NCBI RefSeq assembly: GCF_011683915.1
Contig: NZ_JAAQPH010000005.1
Span: 1 to 64,000, forward strand
Source of the DNA: Pelagibius litoralis
GTDB taxonomy: Bacteria; Pseudomonadota; Alphaproteobacteria; Kiloniellales; Kiloniellaceae
Length of the DNA: 64,000 bases
Reading direction: 5' to 3'
A program made the position numbers and the translations under genes. Position 1 is the stretch's first letter, and each line of letters starts with the position of its first letter. The notes under the pieces were generated by a model, which was not told the origin of the DNA, did not search any database, and saw only the letters and a program-made list of their open reading frames with translations. Shown here piece after piece: positions 1-7,553 of this stretch.

Positions 1-1
1 C

Positions 2-106
2 CTCGTCCGCGCCAATCTCATGCACCGAAAGCGCATCGACCGCCTGATCCAGTCCGATCCAGAGCCTCCGATCAACCCCGATCAGATGGTCCTCCAGTGG
101 GCCTAG
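2..106 (+). CDS. C-terminal fragment of an unidentified protein (cut by window edge)
   Basis: An open frame enters from the left edge and ends in TAG at 104-106. It gives 34 residues rich in charged and proline residues and ending MVLQWA. There is too little sequence to assign a family, and no start is visible. The next gene faces the opposite way, so the stop marks the end of a transcription unit. It could also be a chance open frame. Confidence 0.3.
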   Translation, partial: LVRANLMHRKRIDRLIQSDPEPPINPDQMVLQWA

Positions 107-176
107 TCTTAACCGGACACCAGTGGGTCAAGCCCGAGTATGACGGTGGAGGGTGTGGCGCGGGGCCGTGTAGCGG

Positions 177-401
177 CTAGTCCTTCAGACGCACGCCGAT
201 ACCGCCGCCATTGGCCTCGATGAAGACGATGCCGCCGGATTCGAGGGCGGCCTTCAGCGCCGCCAAGTTGGCGCGGATCGGCTGGCTGGCGCCGCGTTCG
301 AAATTGCGCACCGACGTCATGGAAACACCGGAGGCTTCTACCAGTTCTTGTTGGGTCCAACCCAGGAGGCTGCGCGCCGCACGGCACTGTCGAGGAGTCA
401 T
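177..401 (-). CDS. small XRE-family DNA-binding protein
   Basis: This 74-residue protein is almost entirely one Cro/C1-type helix-turn-helix. The core reads CRAARSLLGWTQQELVEASG, then VSMTSVRNFERG as the recognition-helix region. The C-terminal tail GGIVFIEANGGGIGVRL recurs in the XRE proteins at 609 and 36988, so the three are paralogues. The ATG at 401 is preferred over an in-frame TTG at 428 because the paralogues start at the equivalent place; no clear ribosome binding site is seen. It is divergent from the second XRE gene, suggesting a shared control region. The regulon is unknown. Confidence 0.75.
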   Translation of the reverse strand: MTPRQCRAARSLLGWTQQELVEASGVSMTSVRNFERGASQPIRANLAALKAALESGGIVFIEANGGGIGVRLKD

Positions 402-548
402 GAGGCGGATTGTAGGAAGCGATACCAAACCTTCAAGGCTGTATCAAAAATATCGCCTCAAAAAACAAACCGGGCGTTGAGGATTTGAGTTGGAAAGAAG
501 AACCTAAGGTATTAGGATGAACCTCAGGTATCGAATTAAGCGGCGCGA

Positions 549-592
549 ACGGGTGGTATAAACACCCGCCCGCGCCTGACCACAACCCGACT
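549..592 (+). promoter_or_regulatory. structured 5' leader element, copy 1
   Basis: A short hairpin with stem CGGGTG (550-555) / CACCCG (563-568) is followed by a conserved tail, GCGCCTGACCACAACCCGAC, ending about 17 nt before the ATG at 609. The same arrangement precedes an otherwise unrelated gene at 37412. The loop sequence differs while the stem is kept. It may be a 5' UTR element or a shared promoter/operator block; which one cannot be told from sequence. Confidence 0.5.
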
Positions 593-608
593 ACACTAGG
601 AGTCAGGC

Positions 609-965
609 ATGGCTGAGCACAGCTTTATCATGGATTCGCCAGAAAACAGCGCCCTCCAAAACGACACCCCGGACCACACCACCGCCGACATTCACAAGAC
701 CGGCACCCCGCCGCCGGAGCCCGCCCGGATCACCGGCCAGCAGTGCCGGGCGGCCCGGGCGATGTTGGGATGGAGCCGCGAGGAACTCGCCGAGCGCTGC
801 GGCATCCACTACATCACGCTCTGCAATTTCGAACTCTGCCACTGCGCAGTGAAGCCAGTCATGGCCCGGCTGCTGCGCCTCACCTTCATTTCCGCCGGCG
901 TGCTGCTGATCGACGGCGACAGCAGCGGCGGCCCCGGCGTCTGCCTCGCCATGCCGCCCCGGTAG
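609..965 (+). CDS. XRE-family DNA-binding protein with N-terminal extension
   Basis: This 118-residue protein has about 40 polar, apparently disordered residues followed by one XRE helix-turn-helix (QQCRAARAMLGWSREELAERCG) and the tail SAGVLLIDGD...GGPGV shared with its two paralogues. Compared with them the recognition segment is unusual (HYITLCNFELCHC), so DNA specificity probably differs. The start is supported by AGGAG at 598-602. The gene is divergent from the XRE gene at 177-401 and lies directly behind leader element copy 1. Function beyond DNA binding is not recognisable. Confidence 0.7.
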   Translation: MAEHSFIMDSPENSALQNDTPDHTTADIHKTGTPPPEPARITGQQCRAARAMLGWSREELAERCGIHYITLCNFELCHCAVKPVMARLLRLTFISAGVLLIDGDSSGGPGVCLAMPPR

Positions 966-984
966 CGCCGTCGGAGCCGAGACG

Positions 985-1079
985 ACCCCCCTCACCCCGG
1001 CCCTCTCCCGCGCTGGGGAGAGGGGGAAACAACAAAGCTGCTCCAAACCCCTCGTCCCTTGCGGGAGAGGGAGGGTGAA
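985..1079. repeat. GC-rich intergenic palindrome pair (CCCTCTCCC type)
   Basis: Two adjacent inverted repeats lie between genes: CCCTCTCCC...GGGAGAGGG, and a second arm set around CCCTTGCGGGAGAGGG, closed by CCCCTCACCC/GGGTGAAGGGG. The same word family occurs at 57078-57226. It is a non-coding REP-like element and contains no credible gene. Confidence 0.55.
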
Positions 1080-1264
1080 GGGGATGGCCTGCGCGGAGAC
1101 GATTCGAGATCAGCCGAAGCATGGACGTGCCGGTCAAGCCCGCGCGGGACGGTTGTCTGTGGAACGGGGTTCCGGGCCGGGCGGGGTTGTCGGCCATCGG
1201 CTTGGCGGTGTAGAACGGACGACCGCAATGACGCGGGGATCAGGGAAAACGGCTCCGCGACACC

Positions 1265-2896
1265 ATGAACAGCCTCGGCAATCCCTTCGAAGCGGGCCTC
1301 GACCGGGGGCCGCCGAACCATGAGGCGCTTTCGCCCTTAAGCTTCCTGCCGCGCACGGCGGCGGTCTATCCCGACCGCATCGGCGTGATCCACGGCGAGC
1401 GCCGCTACACCTGGAAAGAGGTTTACGAACGCTGCCGCCGCCTCGCCTCCGCCCTCGCCAAGCGCGGCATCGGCAAGGGCGACTGCGTCGCCGTGATGGC
1501 GCCCAACACCCCGCCGGTGCTGGAGGCGCACTTCGGCGTGCCCGCCGCCGGGGCGGTGCTGAACGCGCTCAACGTGCGCCTGGACGCGGCGACCATCGCC
1601 TTCATCCTGAACCACGGCGAAGCCAAGGTACTGATCACCGACCGGGAATTCTCAGCCACCATCAAAACCGCCCTGGCCCAGGTTGAACACGATATCCTGG
1701 TGATCGACATCGACGACCCGCTTGGCGCAGGGGGCGAGCTGCTGGGTGAAACCGACTATGAAAGCTTTCTCGCCTCCGGCGACCCGGACTTTCCCTGGCA
1801 CCTGCCGGGCGACGAGTGGGATTCGCTCTCCCTGCTCTATACCTCCGGCACCACCGGCAACCCCAAAGGCGTGGTCTACCACCACCGCGGCGCCTATCTG
1901 AACGCCCTGGGCAACATCCAGGTCTGGGGCATGGGCCCGCAGCCGGTCTACCTCTGGACCCTGCCGATGTTCCACTGCAACGGCTGGTGCTTCCCCTGGA
2001 CCATCACCGCGCTCGGCGGCACCCATGTCTGCCTGCGCCAGGTGCGCGCCGATGCGATCTACGACGCCATCGCCGATCACGGCGTCACCCACCTCTGCGG
2101 CGCGCCCATCGTCATGCAGTTGCTGCTGAACGCAGGCGGCGACGAGCGGCGCAGCTTCGATCATCAGGTGAAGTTCATGACCGCCGCCGCGCCGCCGCCC
2201 GCCGCGGTGCTGGCGGCCATGGCCGACGAAGGCATCGAGGTCACCCACGTCTACGGCCTGACCGAGGTCTACGGGCCCGCCGTGGTCTGCGCCTGGCATC
2301 CGGAGTGGGACGGGCTGAATATGGAGCAGCAGGCGGCGCTGAAGTCACGCCAGGGGGTGAACTACCCGGTTCTGGAGGGCCTGATGGTCGCCGATGCCGA
2401 AACCCTGGCGCCGGTGCCGCGCGACGGCGAAACCCTGGGCGAGGTCTTCATGCGCGGCAACATCGTGATGAAGGGCTACCTGAAAAACCCCAGCGCGACG
2501 GAGGCCGCCTTCGCCGGCGGCTGGTTCCATTCCGGCGACCTGGCGGTCTGGCATCCCGACGGCTACATCGAACTGAAGGACCGCTCCAAGGACATCATCA
2601 TCTCCGGCGGCGAGAACATCTCCTCCATCGAGATCGAGAACACGCTCTACCGCCATCCGGCGGTGGCCGCCGCCGCCGTGGTGGCGCGGCCCGACGAAAA
2701 ATGGGGCGAGACCCCCTGCGCCTTCGTGGAGCTGAAGCCCGGGGCCTCAGCCGGTGAAAGCGAGATCATCGCCTTCTGCCGCGAGAACATGGCCGGCTTC
2801 AAGGCCCCCAAGACGGTGATCTTCGGCCCCCTGCCCAAAACCTCCACCGGCAAGATCCAGAAGTTCGTGCTGCGCGATCAGGCCCGGGAACTGTAA
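1265..2896 (+). CDS. AMP-forming acyl-CoA synthetase, DmdB-like
   Basis: This 543-residue ANL-superfamily ligase would activate a carboxylic acid to its CoA thioester through an acyl-adenylate. Visible motifs are the phosphate loop YTSGTTGNPKG (192-202), the adenylate-binding THVYGLTE region, the hinge KDRSKDIIISGGENISS, and the C-terminal catalytic lysine in KTSTGKIQK (K530). The overall pattern, including LWTLPMFHCNGW, fits the medium-chain/DmdB (3-methylmercaptopropionyl-CoA ligase) clade. Substrate is an inference; medium-chain or aromatic acids remain possible. It is a stand-alone gene with no partner dehydrogenase next to it and no strong Shine-Dalgarno before the ATG. Confidence 0.85.
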   Translation: MNSLGNPFEAGLDRGPPNHEALSPLSFLPRTAAVYPDRIGVIHGERRYTWKEVYERCRRLASALAKRGIGKGDCVAVMAPNTPPVLEAHFGVPAAGAVLNALNVRLDAATIAFILNHGEAKVLITDREFSATIKTALAQVEHDILVIDIDDPLGAGGELLGETDYESFLASGDPDFPWHLPGDEWDSLSLLYTSGTTGNPKGVVYHHRGAYLNALGNIQVWGMGPQPVYLWTLPMFHCNGWCFPWTITALGGTHVCLRQVRADAIYDAIADHGVTHLCGAPIVMQLLLNAGGDERRSFDHQVKFMTAAAPPPAAVLAAMADEGIEVTHVYGLTEVYGPAVVCAWHPEWDGLNMEQQAALKSRQGVNYPVLEGLMVADAETLAPVPRDGETLGEVFMRGNIVMKGYLKNPSATEAAFAGGWFHSGDLAVWHPDGYIELKDRSKDIIISGGENISSIEIENTLYRHPAVAAAAVVARPDEKWGETPCAFVELKPGASAGESEIIAFCRENMAGFKAPKTVIFGPLPKTSTGKIQKFVLRDQAREL

Positions 2897-2996
2897 CGCC
2901 GCCACGATACCAAGGGAGAAGCTTCTCTCCATTCTGCCGTTGATGGATGGGGCGTTGCCGACGCTGAAGGCACGGCGTCCTACCGATGGCATCGGT

Positions 2997-3578
2997 CTAT
3001 CCAGCAAGATCCTTTAGGGCCGTGTCCCGGACAAGCCGAAGCCGCGGAACAGGCGTTCCTGCTTTCGCCAGAACACGCATGCCCAGATACACTGCCAGGA
3101 GATGCTCGGCCGCAGCTTTTCTGTGCTCTTCGTCCAACACTTCCCTCAGAGCCTCTTGCAAGGCGTCACGCATTTTATCCATCGCGACTTTAACGACCGC
3201 TTCGACACCCTTGTCATGAGGCGCCATGTCGACTGCGGCATTGCACAGAAAACACCCCCGGCGATCACCCCGTTTTTCAACCGCCGCAATGACCACGTCG
3301 AGGAACATTCTGATCCGATCGATTCCCGAGAGAGGGCTTTCCTCTTCTTCCGCCGTCAGAACGAGCGCAACTGCCGCGACCTCACGCGCAATGTATGTAT
3401 CGAGGGCCCTTAAATAGAGCGCGTGTTTGTTCCCGAAGGCAGCATACAAACTGCCTTTACCAAGGCCGGTCACCTTCATCAGATCGGCATAGGACGTCCT
3501 CTCGTAACCGCAGCGCCAGAAGACATCCTCGACCGCGCTGACCGCCGCCTGATCATCGAACTCCCGCGACCTTGCCAT
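2997..3578 (-). CDS. TetR-family transcriptional regulator
   Basis: This 193-residue protein has an N-terminal TetR helix-turn-helix (AVEDVFWRCGYERTSYADL, then GLGKGSLYAAFGNKHALY) and a helical ligand domain. That domain contains RGCFLCNAA, typical of the AcrR/YxaF-like branch whose ligands are often xenobiotics or quinones. The ATG at 3578 is chosen over upstream starts because GAGGAGA sits just before it and the family begins MARSREFD. It is divergent from the DM13 gene, and the intervening region carries a long inverted repeat that is the likely operator, so it probably represses both its own gene and the DM13/MAPEG unit. Confidence 0.85.
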   Translation of the reverse strand: MARSREFDDQAAVSAVEDVFWRCGYERTSYADLMKVTGLGKGSLYAAFGNKHALYLRALDTYIAREVAAVALVLTAEEEESPLSGIDRIRMFLDVVIAAVEKRGDRRGCFLCNAAVDMAPHDKGVEAVVKVAMDKMRDALQEALREVLDEEHRKAAAEHLLAVYLGMRVLAKAGTPVPRLRLVRDTALKDLAG

Positions 3579-3609
3579 GAAGGTCTCTCCTCTCGACTTC
3601 GTGACAGCT

Positions 3610-3677
3610 TTATTCTTGACCAATCAGTCCACATTAGACATTTATATCATCATTAAGGACCGATTGGTCAAGAATAA
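3610..3677. promoter_or_regulatory. divergent TetR operator pair
   Basis: A perfect 16-bp inverted repeat has arms TTATTCTTGACCAATC (3610-3625) and GATTGGTCAAGAATAA (3662-3677). Each arm lies on a smaller imperfect dyad: GACCAATCAGTC at 3618-3629 and GACCGATTGGTC at 3658-3669. The pair lies between tetR and the DM13 gene, as expected for an autoregulated TetR operator. Confidence 0.6.
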
Positions 3678-3713
3678 AGGTTTTCGCTCTCACCCCCCTA
3701 AGGAGGACCCACC

Positions 3714-4127
3714 ATGCTCAGGAATTTCATGCTCGCGCTCGCCGTCATCGCCGGTGTCGGAACGGTTTATCTCGGCACAGCGGCGGGCCCCGCGCAGGCC
3801 GCGTCGCACACCGAGGTGCTAAAGTCCGGCAAGTTCTCGGGCCTCAGCGATCACGTCACAACCGGTGGCGTTTCCATCATCGAGACGGCGTCGGGTTACA
3901 TTGCCGTGCTGGAAACCGACTTCAGTCTCGACGGTGCGCCGGCCCCGTCGCTCGGCTTCGGTAACAACGCGACCTTCGACAAGGCGACGGAATTCACCAA
4001 ACTGGACGCCAACACCGGCCTGCAGGTTTACGCGATCCCCGCCGGCATCAACCCGGCAGATTTCAGCGAGTTCTATGTCTGGTGCGCGGATTTCACTGTC
4101 CCCTTGGGTGTCGCGAACCTCAAGTAG
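3714..4127 (+). CDS. exported DM13-domain protein
   Basis: This 137-residue protein has a Sec signal peptide (hydrophobic run FMLALAVIAGVGTVYLG, cleavage near AQAASH). The rest is a single DM13 fold: a GKFSGLSDHVTTGGVSI start, a central GYIAVLETDF strand, and the late YVWCADFTVPLG segment with the single conserved cysteine. DM13 domains are proposed to act in redox reactions; the partner here is unknown. AAGGAGGACCCACC before the ATG is a strong ribosome binding site. It is controlled from the TetR divergent region, and a decayed MAPEG gene follows it. Confidence 0.75.
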   Translation: MLRNFMLALAVIAGVGTVYLGTAAGPAQAASHTEVLKSGKFSGLSDHVTTGGVSIIETASGYIAVLETDFSLDGAPAPSLGFGNNATFDKATEFTKLDANTGLQVYAIPAGINPADFSEFYVWCADFTVPLGVANLK

Positions 4128-4149
4128 TCATCGAACATACAGCAGCGGC

Positions 4150-4170
4150 GGTGGAGAAGACCTCTCCACC
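4150..4170. terminator. hairpin behind the DM13 gene
   Basis: Stem GGTGGAGA (4150-4157) / TCTCCACC (4163-4170) lies 23 bp after the DM13 stop. There is no T-tract, so it may be an mRNA 3' hairpin rather than a true intrinsic terminator. Confidence 0.35.
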
Positions 4171-4195
4171 GTCATAACCTTTGAAGGAAGCAGCA

Positions 4196-4404
4196 ACGAC
4201 CAGCGAACTTTTCTGGCTTACGCTTACGGCTTTGATGACGGCATTGTTCTGGGCACCCTATGTACTGAACCGCATGGCCGTCCTCGGCCTGATGAAAACA
4301 CTGGGGAATCCCTCGTCCGACAACCTGGCCCTTTCACCCTGACCTTCACCGCTGGATGGATTTGCCAGATTGCCGTCGCTTTGGCGCTTCTGGGCGTTCT
4401 CTAG
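4196..4404 (+). pseudogene. MAPEG-family membrane protein remnant
   Basis: From ACG at 4196 the frame reads T-SELFWLTLTALMTALFWAPY, then VLNRMAVLGLMKTLGNPS. This is the N-terminal helix and first loop of a MAPEG (eicosanoid/glutathione metabolism) protein, and it hits TGA soon after. In another frame, up to TAG at 4402, the text TFTAGWICQIAVALALLG is the usual MAPEG C-terminal helix. The middle helices are gone, the two ends are out of frame, and the expected ATG is ACG behind a GAAGGA ribosome binding site. I infer an inactivated gene formerly co-transcribed with the DM13 gene. Confidence 0.7.
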
Positions 4405-4537
4405 AGCAGACCCGGGTTAGATGGAATCACCCGTGGCGATCGATTAACCCGGTGGATCCGTTCTGGCCATTTGATGCAGAGTCGATTCACATGCTTAGTC
4501 GGAATCACGAAAGTGGTTCCGATTAAACACGATCCGC
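4402..4537 (+). repeat. dispersed two-hairpin palindromic repeat, copy A
   Basis: This diverged copy of the element also seen at 5799, 17507 and 20813 begins TAGAGCAGA. Hairpin 1 pairs CGGGTTA with TAACCCG; hairpin 2 pairs GGAATCAC with GTGGTTCC around a GAAA loop. Stem bases differ from the other copies but remain paired. The TAG of the MAPEG remnant is its first three bases. Confidence 0.65.
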
Positions 4538-4942
4538 CCTTGGGCGGAACCGCTTCAATTTAGGTCGAGGATTGAACGTGAGGCAGCCCGTGCTTCGGCA
4601 AGTTGGAGAGACACTCCCCGTTCCCGATTGTTTCAGTCAATAAGGATCACGCTCCAGCACTTCCGACCGAGTCCGCCGACGGCACCCGCTACACTGGCCG
4701 GCATCTTCCTCCACCCAGAAACAAAAACCGCGCCCCCCGGTGCCTCGTGTCGAGGGCGGGGGACGCGGTCTTTCCCGATTTAGCCTGCTTGTCCCAGATT
4801 TGTCCGGCTTTCTGGGTCGCGCCTGGGATCGCTGCTTATCGCTCCCGAAGGGGCTATTCCCCCGGCACGCGCCTGCCTGGCGGCCGTTCTATCAGCGCCT
4901 TGATGTTAGTATTCGTGACTGAGGCTTTGTGTGGGCGTTTCG
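4538..4942. other. intergenic region with a strong GC hairpin
   Basis: No gene is recognised here. A large inverted repeat (ACCGCGCCCCC at 4727 paired with GGGGGACGCGGT ending 4769) is flanked by an A-run on its left. On the minus strand it therefore reads as a stem followed by TTTTTGTTT, a plausible terminator for the DUF465 gene transcribed towards it. The remaining open frames show no family resemblance. Confidence 0.45.
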
Positions 4943-5113
4943 CTAGACATGGCTGTCGTGACCCGCGATTTCGTCCTTGATCCGGAGCTTCTCGCGTTTA
5001 AGTTCATGAATACGCAGGTCGTCGGGATGCGGCCGTTGGTTTTCCTCGTCAATTGCGTGATCGATAGCCGCATGCTTTGTAAGCAATGACGAGACACGCT
5101 CATCCGCTGTCAT
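4943..5113 (-). CDS. DUF465 (YdcH-like) small protein
   Basis: This 56-residue, highly charged protein matches the DUF465/YdcH pattern: a first helix VSSLLTKHAAIDHAIDEE, a turn rich in P and D, and a second helix IHELKREKLRIKDEI, which should form an antiparallel helical hairpin. The ATG at 5113 is preferred to an upstream in-frame start because GGAGG precedes it by five bases and the family is normally 55-75 residues. Function is unknown for the family. A second member is at 8983. It is divergent from ubiX. Confidence 0.75.
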   Translation of the reverse strand: MTADERVSSLLTKHAAIDHAIDEENQRPHPDDLRIHELKREKLRIKDEIAGHDSHV

Positions 5114-5204
5114 TCGGACCTCCAATGAGCCAAAGGTACGACTCCATATTAGACGCAAAAGTGTAATTTTGCAAATATCGACAACCCAAAGGGTCAGTTA
5201 ACTT

Positions 5205-5801
5205 ATGCACAACACCTCTAGGTTGATTGTTGGAATTTCCGGTGCAAGCGGCGTGCGCTACGGTATCCGCCTGCTGGAAACCCTGCGCGATCTGCCGGTG
5301 GAGAGTCATCTGGTGCTGTCCAAGGCGGCGGAACTGACCATCGCCTACGAGACCGACCTGAAGGTGGCCGACGTCACCGCCCTGGCCGACGTCAGTTATC
5401 CCGTCGGCGATGTCGGCGCGGCGATTTCCAGCGGCTCGTTCCAAACCCTGGGAATGGTGGTGGCCCCCTGCTCCGTGCGCTCGATGTCGGAGATCGCCTC
5501 CGGCGTCACCTCGAACCTGCTGACCCGCGCCGCCGACGTGGTGCTGAAGGAACGCCGCCGCCTGGTGCTCATGCTGCGCGAAACACCGCTGCACACGGGG
5601 CACCTGCGCTCCATGCTCGCCGTGTCGGAAATGGGCGCCGTGATCGCACCGCCGGTGCCGGGCTTCTACGCCAACCCGCAGTCGCTGGACGAGATGGTGG
5701 ACCACACCGTCGGTCGGGTGCTCGACCTCTTCGGCCTGGAAAGCGGCAAGGTGAAACGCTGGGGCGAGGACTCCGGCAAGGTGCGGCCGATCAGAGGCTA
5801 G
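5205..5801 (+). CDS. ubiX: UbiX-type flavin prenyltransferase
   Basis: This 198-residue flavoprotein is predicted to prenylate FMN with dimethylallyl (pyro)phosphate, making the cofactor for UbiD-type decarboxylases. It shows the N-terminal FMN loop VGISGASGVRYG (residues 9-20), the SSGSF loop, the MVVAPCSVRSMSEIASG segment and the late LRETPLHTGHLRSML stretch typical of UbiX. Length is normal. No ubiD is adjacent, so it may serve ubiquinone synthesis or an aromatic-acid decarboxylase elsewhere. The stop codon lies within the first bases of dispersed repeat copy B. No clear Shine-Dalgarno is present. Confidence 0.92.
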   Translation: MHNTSRLIVGISGASGVRYGIRLLETLRDLPVESHLVLSKAAELTIAYETDLKVADVTALADVSYPVGDVGAAISSGSFQTLGMVVAPCSVRSMSEIASGVTSNLLTRAADVVLKERRRLVLMLRETPLHTGHLRSMLAVSEMGAVIAPPVPGFYANPQSLDEMVDHTVGRVLDLFGLESGKVKRWGEDSGKVRPIRG

Positions 5802-5950
5802 AGCAGATCCCGGTCGGATGGAATCGCCGGAAGCGATCCCCTGGGATATCTGGCGACCGGGTGAATCTGCTCTAACTGTTTGATGGCGATCGGATTCACA
5901 TGTTTTGGCGCAACCACGAAGTGGTTCCGTCAAAACATGATCCGATCTAG
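5799..5950 (+). repeat. dispersed two-hairpin palindromic repeat, copy B
   Basis: Hairpin 1 is bounded by GAGCAGATCCCGGTCG and CGACCGGGTGAATCTGCTC. Hairpin 2 runs from GATCGGATTCACATGTTTTG to CAAAACATGATCCGATC around a CCACGAAGTGG core. The first three bases are the ubiX stop codon. Confidence 0.8.
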
Positions 5951-6023
5951 TCGGCGCTTCAGGGCTCTGTTTGGCGCAGCACCTCCTAAGAGAACTTAGA
6001 AAGCCAGGGTTTGAAGCTGCCGC

Positions 6024-6065
6024 TTGACTGTAATTTGCATCATGCCTATATAGTTCATATATGAA
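6024..6065 (+). promoter_or_regulatory. marR promoter with overlapping operator; leaderless start
   Basis: TTGACT (6024-6029) and TATATA (6047-6052) are 17 bp apart, a good sigma-70 promoter whose start point would fall at or next to the ATG at 6061. The palindrome TTCATATATGAA (6054-6065) covers the start codon, as expected for autorepression. There is no Shine-Dalgarno, consistent with a leaderless mRNA. Confidence 0.55.
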
Positions 6066-6504
6066 ACAAACTCGACCCAAGCGCGGCGGCCAGAAAGACA
6101 AGGATCGCCAGCTCATGTTTTCCATCGTCAATGCCGGGCGCGCCGTCGAGCAGCGCCTGGAGGAGGCTTTGGCGCCGGTCAGCCTGACACTTACGAAGTT
6201 CGGGATGCTGTTGCATCTGGTCGAGGCGGGCGAACCGCTCAGCTTGAGCGAATGTGCCAAGAAAATGAGTTGCGTGCGCTCCAACATCACGCAGCTCATG
6301 GACCGTCTCGAGGCCGATGGCCTGGTGCAACGCGTGGAAGACCCGCAGGACCGCCGGGCGATCAGGGCCGAAGTGACGCCGCTTGGGGCCGAGCGCCAGG
6401 CGGCTGGGGCGAAAGAAGTCACGAAGGTACAGGCCGAGCTGGCAAAGACCTTGAGCGGCATGGACCACGCTACGCTTCAGCGTGCACTCGCGGCGGTCAA
6501 GTAG
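6061..6504 (+). CDS. MarR-family transcriptional regulator
   Basis: This 147-residue winged-helix protein has the helix-turn-helix around LSLSECAKKMSCVRSNITQL and the wing DRLEADGLVQRVEDPQDRRA, followed by the family's EVTPLG turn and C-terminal dimerisation helices. Cys residues near the recognition helix (KKMSCVRS) could allow redox sensing, which is an inference. It has its own strong promoter with an operator over the start codon. A related half-site lies before the downstream YciI gene, so it probably controls both. Confidence 0.85.
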   Translation: MKQTRPKRGGQKDKDRQLMFSIVNAGRAVEQRLEEALAPVSLTLTKFGMLLHLVEAGEPLSLSECAKKMSCVRSNITQLMDRLEADGLVQRVEDPQDRRAIRAEVTPLGAERQAAGAKEVTKVQAELAKTLSGMDHATLQRALAAVK

Positions 6505-6522
6505 CCCGATTTTTTGCCAAAT

Positions 6523-6537
6523 ACTACATGTATGAAA
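6523..6537. promoter_or_regulatory. second candidate MarR operator
   Basis: ACTACATGTATGAAA resembles, in reverse complement, the TTCATATATGAAC word over the marR start codon. It lies in the gap before the YciI-family gene and may let the regulator repress that gene separately. Confidence 0.35.
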
Positions 6538-6653
6538 AATACAGCTAAGAACATTAACTGCTCGAAGCCGGGAGAACCCCAGATGAAGCGGCCCCTGGCA
6601 ATTCCCGTCCGCCACAACCAGTAAAACATTCCACAGAGGGAGACCCACATCAG

Positions 6654-6941
6654 ATGTTTGTCGTAGTACTCAAGTTTTCGGACAACAAAAGTGAAGCCAG
6701 CCGGTTCATGGAAGGTCACAACGACTGGATCAAGCGCGGATTTGACGATGGCGTGTTCGCGCTGACCGGCAGCCTGCAGCCCAGTCTGGGCGGTGGGATC
6801 GTGGCGCACAATACATCGCGGTCGGATCTGCAAAGCAGAGTGGCGGCCGATCCCTTTGTGGCCGAAAAGATAGTGGAAGCGGAGATACTGGAGATCACAC
6901 CATCGAAGACGGATGCGAGGCTGGATTTCCTGCTGGGTTGA
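6654..6941 (+). CDS. YciI-family protein
   Basis: This 95-residue protein of the YCII-related (dimeric alpha-beta barrel) family opens with the strand MFVVVLKFSDNK, has the conserved HNDWIKRGFDDGVFALTGSL segment containing the family histidine and aspartate, and ends with the EILEITPSKTDARLDFLL strand. Family members are small dimeric enzymes or ligand-binding proteins of mostly unknown role. A GAGGGAGA ribosome binding site precedes the ATG. It follows marR in the same direction and is likely part of its regulon. Confidence 0.75.
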   Translation: MFVVVLKFSDNKSEASRFMEGHNDWIKRGFDDGVFALTGSLQPSLGGGIVAHNTSRSDLQSRVAADPFVAEKIVEAEILEITPSKTDARLDFLLG

Positions 6942-7016
6942 ACATGAACCGCCCACAAGATGCGGCCAGGGCTGCGGTCAAACTCCAAGGACCAATCCTA
7001 TTCCGGATGTGCCGCT

Positions 7017-7553
7017 TCAGTTCCCCAGCGACCAAATCGCCTCCAGCGGCGTGACTTCTGGACAGGCACCGCGCAGGATGACGGCGAGGTCGGCGGTATC
7101 GGCGTCGCTGGGTTTGGAGACGAAACTCGCAAGATAGAGACGCATGTTGGCGGCGGCGAGGCGCGGATCGGGTTCGCCTGGCTCGATGGCCAGCGTCTGG
7201 TGCAACAGGAGCTGTTCCAGCATCTCGGCCTGCAGCTCCAGCGCCTTCACTTGTCCGCGCAGGTCCTGCCCCAGATCCTCCGGCACCTCGGCCTGCTGCT
7301 TCAGCCAGCCTCTGACCGCGCGCAACGGGCGCACCACCTCAACCTGCCAGGCCGCGGCAGCGGTAATAACCCCGGCCATTTCGTTGGCGCTGAGGCCGCG
7401 CCCGCAGTGCCCCGCCCAAGCCGCGAAAAGCAGCAGATTGACGTCGATGCCATAGCGTTCCTGCAGCGCCAGGCAGGCCGCCGCCACGCCCGTCCTGTCA
7501 TAGGCCTTGAGGGAGAAATCCCAGAACGGGTTCTCCGGCGCAGTCGCGATCAT
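7017..7553 (-). CDS. TIGR02444/DUF2390 family protein
   Basis: This 178-residue, largely helical protein begins with the family pattern NPFWDFSLKAYDRTGVAAACLALQ, followed by YGIDVNLLLFAAW and a WQVEVVRPLRAVR segment. No signal peptide or catalytic motif is visible. Proteins of this family are conserved in proteobacteria without an assigned function. The start overlaps the stop of the upstream phosphofructokinase gene (ATGA at 7550-7553), so the two are translationally coupled, which ties it loosely to central carbon metabolism. Confidence 0.7.
   Translation of the reverse strand: MIATAPENPFWDFSLKAYDRTGVAAACLALQERYGIDVNLLLFAAWAGHCGRGLSANEMAGVITAAAAWQVEVVRPLRAVRGWLKQQAEVPEDLGQDLRGQVKALELQAEMLEQLLLHQTLAIEPGEPDPRLAAANMRLYLASFVSKPSDADTADLAVILRGACPEVTPLEAIWSLGN

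Noticed and set aside
4603-4980. Possible gene in the 4.5-4.9 kb gap
   Set aside because: It overlaps a large terminator-like hairpin, has no ribosome binding site and no family text.
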